This document shows, piece by piece, positions 40,469 through 48,766 of a DNA stretch of 64,000 nucleotides (position 1 is the stretch's first letter; each line of letters opens with the position of its first letter). Under the pieces are notes generated by a model. It was not told where the DNA came from. It searched no databases and saw only the letters and a list, made by a program, of their open reading frames with translations. This DNA comes from Streptomyces sp. I05A-00742 (GTDB taxonomy: Bacteria > Actinomycetota > Actinomycetes > Streptomycetales > Streptomycetaceae), in contig NZ_JABETO010000001.1 in NCBI RefSeq assembly GCF_013055795.1, forward strand, positions 1 through 64,000, written 5' to 3'. The translations under genes were made by a program, and so were the position numbers.

Positions 40469-41320
40469 TCACTTCTCGCGTTCGACGCGGATCTCGTCGC
40501 GGAGCCTGGCCGCGGTCCCGGCGCACCGGTCGAGCGTGGCGGTCCCGGCCAGCAGGGACGCGCGGTCCATGTTCATCACCATGGCGACGGTGCTGTGGTC
40601 GGCCCATGCGCAGAAGGGCATGTCGACGTTCCTGCCCCCGGGCACGCTGACCCTCATGGCCTGGCACTTCATCACGGCGCCCCCGCCAAGGCCCTTCGGG
40701 GTGACCTTCCGGGGACTTCCCACGTACTGGGTCGCATCGTCGCCGTCGTTTCCGTCGTTCTTCTTCAGCAGCTCGAAGAGGCGGTCCACGGTGGTCTCGG
40801 GGCTGTCGATCCGCCCCCACACGCCGTGGAAGGAGAGCCGTTTCGCGTCGGCACCCGCACCGGACCGGTATTCGCCGCCGACCGGATGGGCGCCCTTGAT
40901 CCCCAACTTGGCGTTGACCTTCTCGTCCTTGGGGTCGACGGGGCCGCTGCTGTCCGACCCGTTCTTCTTGTACTCCCCGAGCACCGTCTCGGGCGCGGTG
41001 AGGCGGTAGCGCTTGTCACCACCGCTCCCCTGGAAGAAAAAGAAGCCGCCGACGAGGGCGCCCACGATGGCGAGCGCGCCGACGGTGATGCCGATGGCCT
41101 TGCCCTTGCCGGAGCGCTGCGGGGGGAGGGGCGGCGTGGTGGGGTACTGGCCGTACGGGGTTGGCATCCGGGGTTGCCCGTAGGGCTGCCCGTACGGGCT
41201 CGGCGGTTGCTGCGGGGGGTGCCCGTACGGGTTCGGCTGCTGCTGGGGCGGCTGCCCGTACGGGTTCGCCTGGGGGTGGGGCGGTTGCTGCCCGTACGGG
41301 CCGGGATGCTGGTCGGTCAC
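40469..41320 (-). CDS. Pro-rich single-pass protein with VMKC...CxWAD domain, paralog 4
   Basis: 283 residues from a GTG at 41318-41320 that overlaps the stop of the upstream paralog (GTGA), so translation is coupled. The N-terminal about 70 residues repeat NPYG/QQP. A transmembrane helix follows a KGKAIG anchor, then an extracytoplasmic domain opening with RYRLTAPETVLGEY. The domain holds VMKC and PFCAWADHST, two Cys probably forming a disulfide, and ends LRDEIRVEREK. It is nearest to paralog 3. No lipobox or known family; function unknown. Confidence 0.8.
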   Translation of the reverse strand: MTDQHPGPYGQQPPHPQANPYGQPPQQQPNPYGHPPQQPPSPYGQPYGQPRMPTPYGQYPTTPPLPPQRSGKGKAIGITVGALAIVGALVGGFFFFQGSGGDKRYRLTAPETVLGEYKKNGSDSSGPVDPKDEKVNAKLGIKGAHPVGGEYRSGAGADAKRLSFHGVWGRIDSPETTVDRLFELLKKNDGNDGDDATQYVGSPRKVTPKGLGGGAVMKCQAMRVSVPGGRNVDMPFCAWADHSTVAMVMNMDRASLLAGTATLDRCAGTAARLRDEIRVEREK

Positions 41321-42330
41321 TTCCCGACCTCGACGCGGACCTCGTTGCGGAGCTTCGCTGCCTGCCCGGCCGCCCGGTCCAGCGACGCGCCGCCGCCCAT
41401 CGAGGCCGCGAGGTCCGCCTGCATGACGACGGCGGCGGTGCTGTGATCCGCCCAGATGCAGATCGGCGCCCTGAAGTTCTCGGGCACCTCGTCGGAGCCA
41501 CCGCCGCCCTCGGCCGTCTTCACGTACTGGCACTTCATCACGGCGTTCTCCAGGCCCGCGGGCGTGACCTTCTGCGGGCTGCCCTCCAGCTCGCCCTTCC
41601 CGCCCTTGGCGTCCTTCTTGAGGGATTCATTCATCAAGCCGAAGAACTTGTCGAGGGTGGCCTCGGGGTTCTTGATCTTCCCGTGGACGCCGTTGAAGAA
41701 GAGGTACTTCTGCGTCATCCCGTTGCCGGCCTCGTAGCCGGCGCCCGCGTTCTCCGCGTCGGCGACGCCCAGTGCCGTCGCCTTCTCCTTGCCGTTCGGC
41801 CCGAAGCCCTTGACCGTCTCGCCGGGGTCCTTCTTGAACTCCCCGAGCACCGTCTCCGGCGCCGTGAGCTTGTACCGCTTGCCGTCGTCCGGCACCGAAC
41901 TGCCGCCGTCCCCCCTGAAATAGAAGAAGCCCCCGATCACGGCACCCACGACGACGAGCGCGCCGACGGTGATGCCGATGGCCTTCCCCTTGCCCGGGCG
42001 CTGCGGGGGTATCGGCGGCGGGTACGGCGCCGGCGGCATGCCCGGCTGCTGCCCGTACATGGGCTGCGGCGGCTGCGCGGGCGGCGCCCCGTACGGACCG
42101 GCCTGCGCCGGCTGCCCGTACGGGTTGGGCGGCTGCTGCGGGGGCTGCCCGTACGGGTTCGGGGGCTGCTGGGGCGGCTGCCCGTACGGGTTCGCCTGCG
42201 GCTGGGGCTGCTGGGGCGGTTGGCCCGGAGGGTAGCCGTAGCCCGGCTGTCCGCCTGGCGCGCCGCCGCCCTGCCCGTAGGGGTTGGGCTGGTTGGGCTG
42301 ACCGTACGGGTTGGGCTGGTCTGAGCTCAT
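41317..42330 (-). CDS. Pro-rich single-pass protein with VMKC...CxWAD domain, paralog 3
   Basis: 337 residues; the ATG at 42328-42330 has AAGGGA upstream. N-terminal about 120 residues are PYG/PNPYGQP repeats, a membrane helix follows KGKAIGITVG, then the shared domain YKLTAPETVLGEF. Near the end are VMKC and PICIWADHST, then LRNEVRVEVGK. With paralog 4 it forms a close pair and probably a two-gene unit. Paralog 2 ends about 40 bases upstream, so the three may be one transcript. Function unknown. Confidence 0.82.
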   Translation of the reverse strand: MSSDQPNPYGQPNQPNPYGQGGGAPGGQPGYGYPPGQPPQQPQPQANPYGQPPQQPPNPYGQPPQQPPNPYGQPAQAGPYGAPPAQPPQPMYGQQPGMPPAPYPPPIPPQRPGKGKAIGITVGALVVVGAVIGGFFYFRGDGGSSVPDDGKRYKLTAPETVLGEFKKDPGETVKGFGPNGKEKATALGVADAENAGAGYEAGNGMTQKYLFFNGVHGKIKNPEATLDKFFGLMNESLKKDAKGGKGELEGSPQKVTPAGLENAVMKCQYVKTAEGGGGSDEVPENFRAPICIWADHSTAAVVMQADLAASMGGGASLDRAAGQAAKLRNEVRVEVGK

Positions 42331-42367
42331 TTCTTTCCCTTCGGGGCCAATCGCTCCATGGAGCCTG

Positions 42368-43306
42368 CTACTTCTCCTTGCGGACCTCGTTGCGCACCTT
42401 GGCGGTCGCTTCCGACATCTCCTCGGCGGACATCACGTCACCAGTGGAGTTGGTGCTGGAGCCGAAAGAGGAGGTGCTCTTCTGCACCCTGTGCTGCACG
42501 ATGCCCATGGCACTGCTGTCGCCCCAGATGCACCGGCTGACCTGCATCTCGGAGGAGACCGAGCCGTAGCTGCTGGTGAACTTGGTGAGGTCGCACTTCA
42601 TCACCGCGCCGTCGAAGCCGGCCGGGTGGTACTCCTTGAACGGCGTGACTGTTTCGGTCTTGACGCTGCTCAAGGTGGACTTCTTCTTGTCCATGTCGGC
42701 GATCATGTCGTTGACCGCCTTCGTCGGGTCGTTGACCTCCCCGTAGATACCGGTGATCCCCAAGCGCTGCTTGGCGTCGTTCTCGTAAGAACCAGTGACG
42801 CCCGTTCCCTTGGTGATGCCGTGCTTCTGGAGCTCCTTGTCGTTGCTCAAGTTCTGCGTCTTGTCGGCGCCGCCCAGTTGGCTCTTCGTGTACTTGCCGT
42901 CCAGCAGCTTCTCCGGCAGGACGATCGTGTACGGCTTCACGTCGCCGTCACTGTCCTTGTTGAGGAACACGAACGCCCCCGCGACGATCGCGCCCACCAG
43001 CACCAGGCCGCCGATGACGAAGCCGATCGTCTTGCCCTTGCCGCCGCCCTGCGGCGGGATCGGCGGCGGGTACGGGCCGGGCATGCCGGGCTGCTGGCCG
43101 TAGGGGGCCTGCGGGGGCTGGCCGTACGGGCCCGGCTGCTGTGGGGGAGCGCCGTAGGGACCGGGCTGCTGGCCGTACGGGGCGGGCGGGCCCTGTGGGG
43201 GGTAGCCGTATCCGGGCTGGCCGGGGGCGCCGCCCTGGCCGTAGGGGTTGGGGCCCTGCGGCTGCTGTGGGGGCTGGCCGTAGGGGCCCGGCTGGTTGAA
43301 GCTCAT
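42368..43306 (-). CDS. Pro-rich single-pass protein with VMKC...CxWxD domain, paralog 2
   Basis: 312 residues from the ATG at 43304-43306 (ribosome site weak). The Pro/Gln/Tyr-rich head has PYGQ repeats. A membrane helix (GFVIGGLVLVGAIVAGAFVF) is followed by YTIVLPEKLLDGKY, the counterpart of the other paralogs' APETVLGEY. The conserved VMKC and SRCIWGDSSAMGIVQH are present and the tail reads TGDVMSAEEMS...KVRNEVRKEK. It pairs with paralog 1 by these tail motifs. Function unknown. Confidence 0.8.
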   Translation of the reverse strand: MSFNQPGPYGQPPQQPQGPNPYGQGGAPGQPGYGYPPQGPPAPYGQQPGPYGAPPQQPGPYGQPPQAPYGQQPGMPGPYPPPIPPQGGGKGKTIGFVIGGLVLVGAIVAGAFVFLNKDSDGDVKPYTIVLPEKLLDGKYTKSQLGGADKTQNLSNDKELQKHGITKGTGVTGSYENDAKQRLGITGIYGEVNDPTKAVNDMIADMDKKKSTLSSVKTETVTPFKEYHPAGFDGAVMKCDLTKFTSSYGSVSSEMQVSRCIWGDSSAMGIVQHRVQKSTSSFGSSTNSTGDVMSAEEMSEATAKVRNEVRKEK

Positions 43307-43660
43307 GGTGTTCGGTGTCTCTCTCAAGTCGTGGGGGGAAAAGGGGCGGCGTTCCGCGACATCCTCGCCGATGCCTTATTCCGGCCTTACCTCGGGTCGG
43401 CAACGGTTTCGGCACAGCCGGAGGGGTGGTGCCGGGCCGGGATCGCCGGTCCGGGGCACCTGCGCGTCACGGGCGTCGCGCGTCGGGTGCCGGCCGCGTG
43501 GGGGCGGCCGGGAAGCGGACGTTCGCGGCAACAGCCGCCGGGGGAACGGCAGTCGGGGGCGCGGGCGCGGTCACGGCACACGGGCGCGGCCGCCCGGATC
43601 CGGGCAACCTGATGTGACCCATCGCGTTCTCCCCCCGTCACGGCCGCTCCCCGCGGCCGT
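43307..43660. other. Gap between paralogs 1 and 2
   Basis: 354 bases without a gene. The part next to 43660 holds the paralog 1 terminator. The remainder should hold the promoter of paralogs 2-4 on the reverse strand, but no -10/-35 pair stands out. Composition is strongly GC with glycine/arginine-like shadow frames. Confidence 0.4.
43640..43660 (-). terminator. Terminator of paralog 1
   Basis: 8-base-pair stem (43640-43647 with 43653-43660) with a TCCCC loop, directly after the TAG of paralog 1 on the reverse strand. Confidence 0.55.
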
Positions 43661-44413
43661 CTACTTCTTCTTGCGCGCTTCGTTCCGCACCTTAGCCGCC
43701 GCCACCGACAGCTCCTCGGCCGACATCACGTCGCCGGTGGCGCCCGTGGCGCCGCGGGCCTCGGCCGGCAGGCCGTCGAAGGCCGTCACCGTGTGCTGGA
43801 CGGCGCCCATGGCGCTGCCGTCCGCCCAGAAGCACTGGCTGATTCCGAACCGGAACGACGCGGTGCCCGTCTTGTGCTCGCTCTTCGAGGACGTGCACTT
43901 CATGATCACGCCGTCGAAGCCGGCCGGGTGGTACTCGGTCCACGGGGTGACCGTTTCGGGCTTTCCGCCGGGCGCTCCCGCCGGGTACTTCCTGGCGCCC
44001 TTGTCGGACTCGGCCGTCATGGCGTCGAGGGTCTTCCTCGGGTCGGCGATGTCGCCGTAGACGCCGATGACGTTCAGGTCCTGCTTCTTGTCGTTGACGT
44101 ACTCGCCCATGACGGCCGTGCCGTTGGCGATGCCCATCTTCCTGGCCGTCCTGTCGTCGGTCAGGTCCTCGGTCGCCTTGGCGTCGTCGGACTTCGTGTC
44201 CTTCTTGTACGCGCCGTCGAGGACCGTGTCGGGCAGGGCCATGGTGTAGGCCTCCATGCCGCCGTCATCGCCGCCGGGCCAGAGGAGGGCGCCCACGACC
44301 GCGCCCGCGACGACGAGCACGCCGGCCGCCAGGGCGGCCGTCCGGCCCCTCTTCCCGCCGCGGCGAGGAGGCTCCTGGGGCAGGGTGGCGGGGGCGGGGT
44401 GGGGCGTGTTCAT
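43661..44413 (-). CDS. Single-pass protein with VMKC/IMKC...CxWAD domain, paralog 1
   Basis: 250 residues from the ATG at 44411-44413. An in-frame ATG at 44492-44494 would add 27 residues, but those codons have low third-position GC, so they are probably not coded. The head is a short Pro-rich segment without PYG repeats, then a membrane helix (ALAAGVLVVAGAVVGALLW) and the shared domain YTMALPDTVLDGAY. IMKC and SQCFWADGSAMGAVQH carry the two conserved Cys. The end is TGDVMSAEELS...KVRNEARKKK. Function unknown. Confidence 0.78.
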   Translation of the reverse strand: MNTPHPAPATLPQEPPRRGGKRGRTAALAAGVLVVAGAVVGALLWPGGDDGGMEAYTMALPDTVLDGAYKKDTKSDDAKATEDLTDDRTARKMGIANGTAVMGEYVNDKKQDLNVIGVYGDIADPRKTLDAMTAESDKGARKYPAGAPGGKPETVTPWTEYHPAGFDGVIMKCTSSKSEHKTGTASFRFGISQCFWADGSAMGAVQHTVTAFDGLPAEARGATGATGDVMSAEELSVAAAKVRNEARKKK

Positions 44414-44573
44414 CGGGAGTGCCGTTCTCGGGTGGTTCTCACGGGACCGGACGGTCTCCGCCGCCGCACGGGAAGGGTGCGACATTTGTGCCATTTTCCC
44501 TGACTGTCCCCTAGGGCTTCACTCCGGGTGATGTCGGGGGCAAACGGGTTCGTGGCGAGCGGCCCCCGCCCCG

Positions 44574-44579
44574 TAGAAT
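44574..44579 (+). promoter_or_regulatory. -10 box (TAGAAT) of a leaderless valS transcript
   Basis: TAGAAT ends seven bases before the valS GTG and no ribosome site fits between them. The transcript should begin at the start codon. This also rules out a leader-type riboswitch. Confidence 0.6.
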
Positions 44580-44586
44580 TTCCCCC

Positions 44587-47208
44587 GTGACCGAGAACAC
44601 TCAGCAGCAACACGACAGCGCCCCCGAACTGCCGACCCAGTACGCGCCGGCCGAAGTAGAGGGGCCCCTGTACGAGCGCTGGGTAGAGCGGGGCTACTTC
44701 ACGGCCGACGCCGAGAGCGACAAGAAGCCGTACACGATCGTCATCCCCCCGCCCAACGTCACCGGCTCCCTCCACCTGGGCCACGCCTTCCAGCACACGC
44801 TGATGGACGCCCTCACCCGCCGCAAGCGGATGCAGGGCTACGAGGCGCTGTGGCTCCCCGGCATGGACCACGCCGGGATCGCCACGCAGAACAAGGTCGA
44901 GCAGCAGCTCGCCGAGGAGGGCAAGTCCCGCCACGACCTCGGCCGCGAGACGTTCACCGACCGCGTCTGGCAGTGGAAGGAGGAGTACGGCGGGAAGATC
45001 CTCGGGCAGATGCGCCGGCTCGGCGACGGCGTCGACTGGTCGCGCGAGCGCTTCACCATGGACGAGGGCCTGTCCAAGGCCGTCCAGACGATCTTCAAGC
45101 GGCTCTACGAGGACGAGCTGATCTACCGCGCCGAGCGCATCATCAACTGGTGCCCGCGCTGCCTGACGGCCATCTCGGACATCGAGGTGGAGTACCAGGA
45201 GGACGCCGGCGAGCTCGTCTCCATCCGCTACGGCGAGGGTGACGAGTCGCTGGTCGTCGCCACCACGCGCGCCGAGACGATGCTGGGCGACACGGCCGTC
45301 GCCGTCCACCCGGAGGACGAGCGCTACGCCCGTCTCATCGGCAAGCGGATCAAGCTGCCGCTGACCGACCGGACGATCCCCGTCGTGGCCGACACGCACG
45401 TGGACCCGGAGTTCGGGACGGGTGCGGTCAAGGTGACCCCGGCGCACGACCCCAACGACTTCGCCATCGGCCAGCGCCACGGCCTGCCGTCGATGTCCGT
45501 GATGGACGAGCGCGGCGTCATCACCGTGCACGGGCCGTTCCTCGGCCTGGACCGCTTCGAGGCGCGTTCGGCGATCGTCGGCGCGCTGCGCGAGCAGGGC
45601 CGGATCGTCGCGGAGAAGCGCCCGTACGTCCACTCCGTCGGCCACTGCTCCCGGTGCAGCACCACCGTCGAGCCGCGGCTGTCCATGCAGTGGTGGGTCA
45701 AGGTCGGCCCGCTGGCGCAGGCCGCCGGTGACGCGGTCCGCGACGGCCGGGTGAAGATCCACCCGGAGGACATGTCGAAGCGCTACTTCGACTGGGTCGA
45801 CAACATGCACGACTGGTGCATCTCGCGCCAGCTGTGGTGGGGCCACCGCATCCCGGTCTGGTACGGCCCGAACGGCGAGGTCGTCTGCGTCGGACCGGAC
45901 GAGCAGCCGCCGTCCGGCGAGGGCTGGCACCAGGACCCCGACGTCCTGGACACCTGGTTCTCCTCCGGCCTGTGGCCGTTCTCCACGCTCGGCTGGCCGG
46001 AGCGGACGCCGGACCTGGAGAAGTTCTACGCAACCGACGTCCTGCTCACCGGTCACGACATCATCTTCTTCTGGGTCGCCCGGATGATGATGTTCGGCCT
46101 CTACGCGATGGACGGCGTCGCGCCGTTCCACACCATCGCGCTCACCGGCCTGGTCCGGGACGAGTTCGGCAAGAAGATGTCGAAGTCCAACCCCAACGCG
46201 GTCGACCCGCTGGACTGGATGGACGCCTACGGCTCGGACGCCGTCCGCTTCACCCTGGCCCGCGGCGCCAACCCGGGCGCCGATGTGCCGATCGGCGAGG
46301 ACTGGGTCCAGGCGTCCCGCAACTTCGCCAACAAGATCTGGAACGCTACGCGGTTCGCGCTGATGAACGGCGCGACGGTGGAGGGCGAACTGCCGCCCGC
46401 CGAGAAGCTGTCGGCGACCGACCGCTGGATCCTCTCCCGGCTCAACGCGACCGTCGCCGAGGTGGACGCGCTCTACGAGGACTACCAGTTCGCCAAGGTC
46501 TCCGACGCGCTCTACCACTTCGCGTGGGACGAGGTCTTCGACTGGTACGTGGAGCTCTCCAAGACCACGTTCATGGGCGGCGGCGAACAGGCCGCGGTCT
46601 CGGCGCGTGTCCTCGGCGAGGTCCTGGACGTCACGCTCAAGCTGCTCCACCCGATCGTCCCCTTCGTCACCGAGACGCTGTGGACCACGCTCACCGGCAA
46701 GGAGACGCTGGTCGTCGCCGAGTGGCCGGCGGACAGCGGGTTCCGTGACGCCGCGGCCGAGGCCGAGATCGAGAACCTCCAGCAGGTGATCACCGAGGTC
46801 CGCCGGTTCCGCGCCGACCAGGGGCTCCAGCCGGGCCAGCGGGTTCCCGCGCGGCTCGGTCTGGCCGGGACCGCCCTCGCCGCGCACGAGGGCGCCATCC
46901 GGCAGCTGCTGCGTCTGCAGCCCGCCGGGGAGGGTTTCCAGGCCACCGCGAACCTCACGATCGGTGGGGCCACCGTTGCTCTCGATCTGTCCGGCACGAT
47001 CGATGTCGAGGCGGAGCGGAAGCGGCTTGCCAAGGCGTTGGCTGCGGCGGAGAAGGACAAGGCGCAGTGTGTGGGGAAGCTCGGTAACGAGGCGTTCCTT
47101 GCGAATGCGGCCGAGGTGGCTGTGGTGAAGATTCGTACGCGGTTGGCGAAGGCGGAGGCTGATATCGAGCGGATTGGTGCGCAGCTGGCGGCTCTGCCGG
47201 GCGCTTAG
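44587..47208 (+). CDS. valS: Valyl-tRNA synthetase
   Basis: Class I synthetase charging tRNA-Val, 873 residues, cytoplasmic. The HIGH motif is HLGH at 63-66 within [13 protein letters not shown]. The KMSKS motif is at 530-534. An editing (CP1) domain lies between, and the C-terminal coiled coil ends the protein (about 805-870, [18 protein letters not shown]). The GTG start follows a TAGAAT box at leaderless distance. The last about 60 codons use noticeably more T-ending codons than the body of the gene, a change visible from about 46970. Confidence 0.97.
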   Translation: MTENTQQQHDSAPELPTQYAPAEVEGPLYERWVERGYFTADAESDKKPYTIVIPPPNVTGSLHLGHAFQHTLMDALTRRKRMQGYEALWLPGMDHAGIATQNKVEQQLAEEGKSRHDLGRETFTDRVWQWKEEYGGKILGQMRRLGDGVDWSRERFTMDEGLSKAVQTIFKRLYEDELIYRAERIINWCPRCLTAISDIEVEYQEDAGELVSIRYGEGDESLVVATTRAETMLGDTAVAVHPEDERYARLIGKRIKLPLTDRTIPVVADTHVDPEFGTGAVKVTPAHDPNDFAIGQRHGLPSMSVMDERGVITVHGPFLGLDRFEARSAIVGALREQGRIVAEKRPYVHSVGHCSRCSTTVEPRLSMQWWVKVGPLAQAAGDAVRDGRVKIHPEDMSKRYFDWVDNMHDWCISRQLWWGHRIPVWYGPNGEVVCVGPDEQPPSGEGWHQDPDVLDTWFSSGLWPFSTLGWPERTPDLEKFYATDVLLTGHDIIFFWVARMMMFGLYAMDGVAPFHTIALTGLVRDEFGKKMSKSNPNAVDPLDWMDAYGSDAVRFTLARGANPGADVPIGEDWVQASRNFANKIWNATRFALMNGATVEGELPPAEKLSATDRWILSRLNATVAEVDALYEDYQFAKVSDALYHFAWDEVFDWYVELSKTTFMGGGEQAAVSARVLGEVLDVTLKLLHPIVPFVTETLWTTLTGKETLVVAEWPADSGFRDAAAEAEIENLQQVITEVRRFRADQGLQPGQRVPARLGLAGTALAAHEGAIRQLLRLQPAGEGFQATANLTIGGATVALDLSGTIDVEAERKRLAKALAAAEKDKAQCVGKLGNEAFLANAAEVAVVKIRTRLAKAEADIERIGAQLAALPGA

Positions 47209-47215
47209 CCGCTCC

Positions 47216-47462
47216 GGAGGGGCGGGGTGGGGGGTTGCCCCTGTCCCGCCCCTTCCCGTTTCTTGCAGGGGCTGCGCCCCCGCACCCCCGCGAAGCGCGC
47301 TGCGCGCGCTGTCCTCAGACGCCGGACAGGCTGGTTGTCGCACCCGGGCGCACATTTCAGCCTGTCCGGCGTTTGAGGACAAGCGGCGAAGCCGCTTTCA
47401 GGGGTCTGGGGGCTTGCCCTCAGGAATCGGCGAAGGGGAGGGACCGGGGCACCCCTCACCGC
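47216..47462. repeat. Full palindromic extragenic element (two arms)
   Basis: Two arms of about 105 bases face each other. Their inner parts pair perfectly except one G-T pair over 23 bases (47311-47333 with 47358-47380), with a 24-base loop. Left-arm outer parts also resemble the right arm read in reverse (CCCC-GTCCC-CCTT, then CCCCCGCACCCC and GAAGCG). One arm recurs at 51459-51573. It lies exactly between the valS stop and the stop of the convergent glycosyltransferase gene, so it may also terminate both. Confidence 0.75.
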
Positions 47463-48643
47463 GACCACGGTCGCGTCCGCCCCGGATCCCACATCGGCCC
47501 CCACGGCCCCTCCACCGGCTGCTCGTCCGGACGCTCACGGGGCCGCCGGCCCCGGTCGCGCACCGGCGCGAAGAGTACGTATGCCGTCGAGACCACGACG
47601 AAGGTGAGCCGGATCAACCCCCGCGTCGAGTCGTCGTGCACGACGAAGACGCTGCCGTAGAGAGCGGCCAGGGCCAGCCAGCTCCAGAGCGGCACCAGCC
47701 GCCGCTGGCCGCACACGTCCCACAGCAGAGTGCCGAGCAGCACGGACGCCGTGTAGTACGTGTAGACGCTGGGGTCGAGGACGATCCGGGCGTTGGCGCC
47801 GATCAGGACGACGGCCGCCCAGCGGCCGCGCCATACGGCGACCGCGCCGAGGAGGAGGCCGAGGGCGGCCTGTGCGGGGCGGGCCCAGCTCGGGGTTTCG
47901 GGGTCGTTGGCGCCGAGCCAACGGAGGGCGGAGGCGGGGTTGTTGGGGATGGTGAACTCGGCGGCGGCGAAGGAGTGCGAGTCGACGAGGAAGAAGGGCA
48001 CCCAGGCGACGGCGACGAGGCCGGCGCACCAGAGTCCGGCCCGTAGCCAGCGGTCCTTCGGCAGGGCGAGCAGCAGGGGCAGGAAGGCCAGGGCGGTGGG
48101 CTTGGAGTCCAGGGCGAGGGCCATGCAGATGCCGGTGGCGGCCGCGTCGCAGCGCGTCATGTAGCGGACGGCCAGGGCGGTGAAGAACAGCGCGAGGACG
48201 TCGTCGAGGTGGGCGAAGCGGACCGAGACCTCGATCCACATCGGGATGAAGGCCAGGCCCGCGACGAGGACGCGCCGCCGCAGCCGCTGGTGGTTGGTGC
48301 CGGTGCCCAGGAAGTGACGGGCGGCGCTGCGGCCGGCCAGCACCAGGACGACCAGGCCGAGCAGCGACATGAACGCCTCGGCGAGCACCTGCCCGACGGC
48401 GTCGGGGAAGGGGTTGAACAGGCCCGCCACCAGGAAGCTGACGGGACCCATCTGGAGCTCGGGGTGGCGGGCGTAGAGGTTGAGGCCGCCGTCGCCGGAC
48501 GAGCCGTCGTAGATCAGCTCGCCGCCGGTGCGCAGGTAGTGCCAGGAGAATCCGCCGCTGGGCTCGACCACGACGAACCAGAGCGCGGCCCACGCGGTGA
48601 GCAGCAACAGATGCGTCCGCGTGCTGAGTTCCGGTATCCGCAC
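47456..48643 (-). CDS. Polytopic glycosyltransferase-like membrane protein (GT87/GT-C type)
   Basis: 395 residues with about ten hydrophobic helices, GTG start with GGGAG four bases upstream. The pattern is that of polyprenyl-phosphate-dependent sugar transferases of the GT-C fold: an early acidic loop after helix 1 (GGELIYDG), a repeated loop with RFAHLDDVLALF, SKPTALAFLPLLLALP, and an extracytoplasmic YTYY segment. Donor and acceptor are unknown. It is the last gene of the module that starts with wecB; a 123-base gap separates it from the GT2 gene. Confidence 0.6.
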   Translation of the reverse strand: MRIPELSTRTHLLLLTAWAALWFVVVEPSGGFSWHYLRTGGELIYDGSSGDGGLNLYARHPELQMGPVSFLVAGLFNPFPDAVGQVLAEAFMSLLGLVVLVLAGRSAARHFLGTGTNHQRLRRRVLVAGLAFIPMWIEVSVRFAHLDDVLALFFTALAVRYMTRCDAAATGICMALALDSKPTALAFLPLLLALPKDRWLRAGLWCAGLVAVAWVPFFLVDSHSFAAAEFTIPNNPASALRWLGANDPETPSWARPAQAALGLLLGAVAVWRGRWAAVVLIGANARIVLDPSVYTYYTASVLLGTLLWDVCGQRRLVPLWSWLALAALYGSVFVVHDDSTRGLIRLTFVVVSTAYVLFAPVRDRGRRPRERPDEQPVEGPWGPMWDPGRTRPWSR

Positions 48644-48766
48644 AATGCTCCCGTTCCGCCGCCCGGGCCGCCGTCGGCTCCGGGCACAACTCCCACCGCG
48701 GGTCAGAGGGCGGAAGGGAGTTGGCGGTTCCGGATCTGGCGGGGATGTGAGCGGCGGAACACGGGG

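Noticed and set aside
44500-44586. T-box or attenuator leader before valS
   Set aside because: The TAGAAT box leaves no room for a leader, and no specifier or antiterminator elements are visible.
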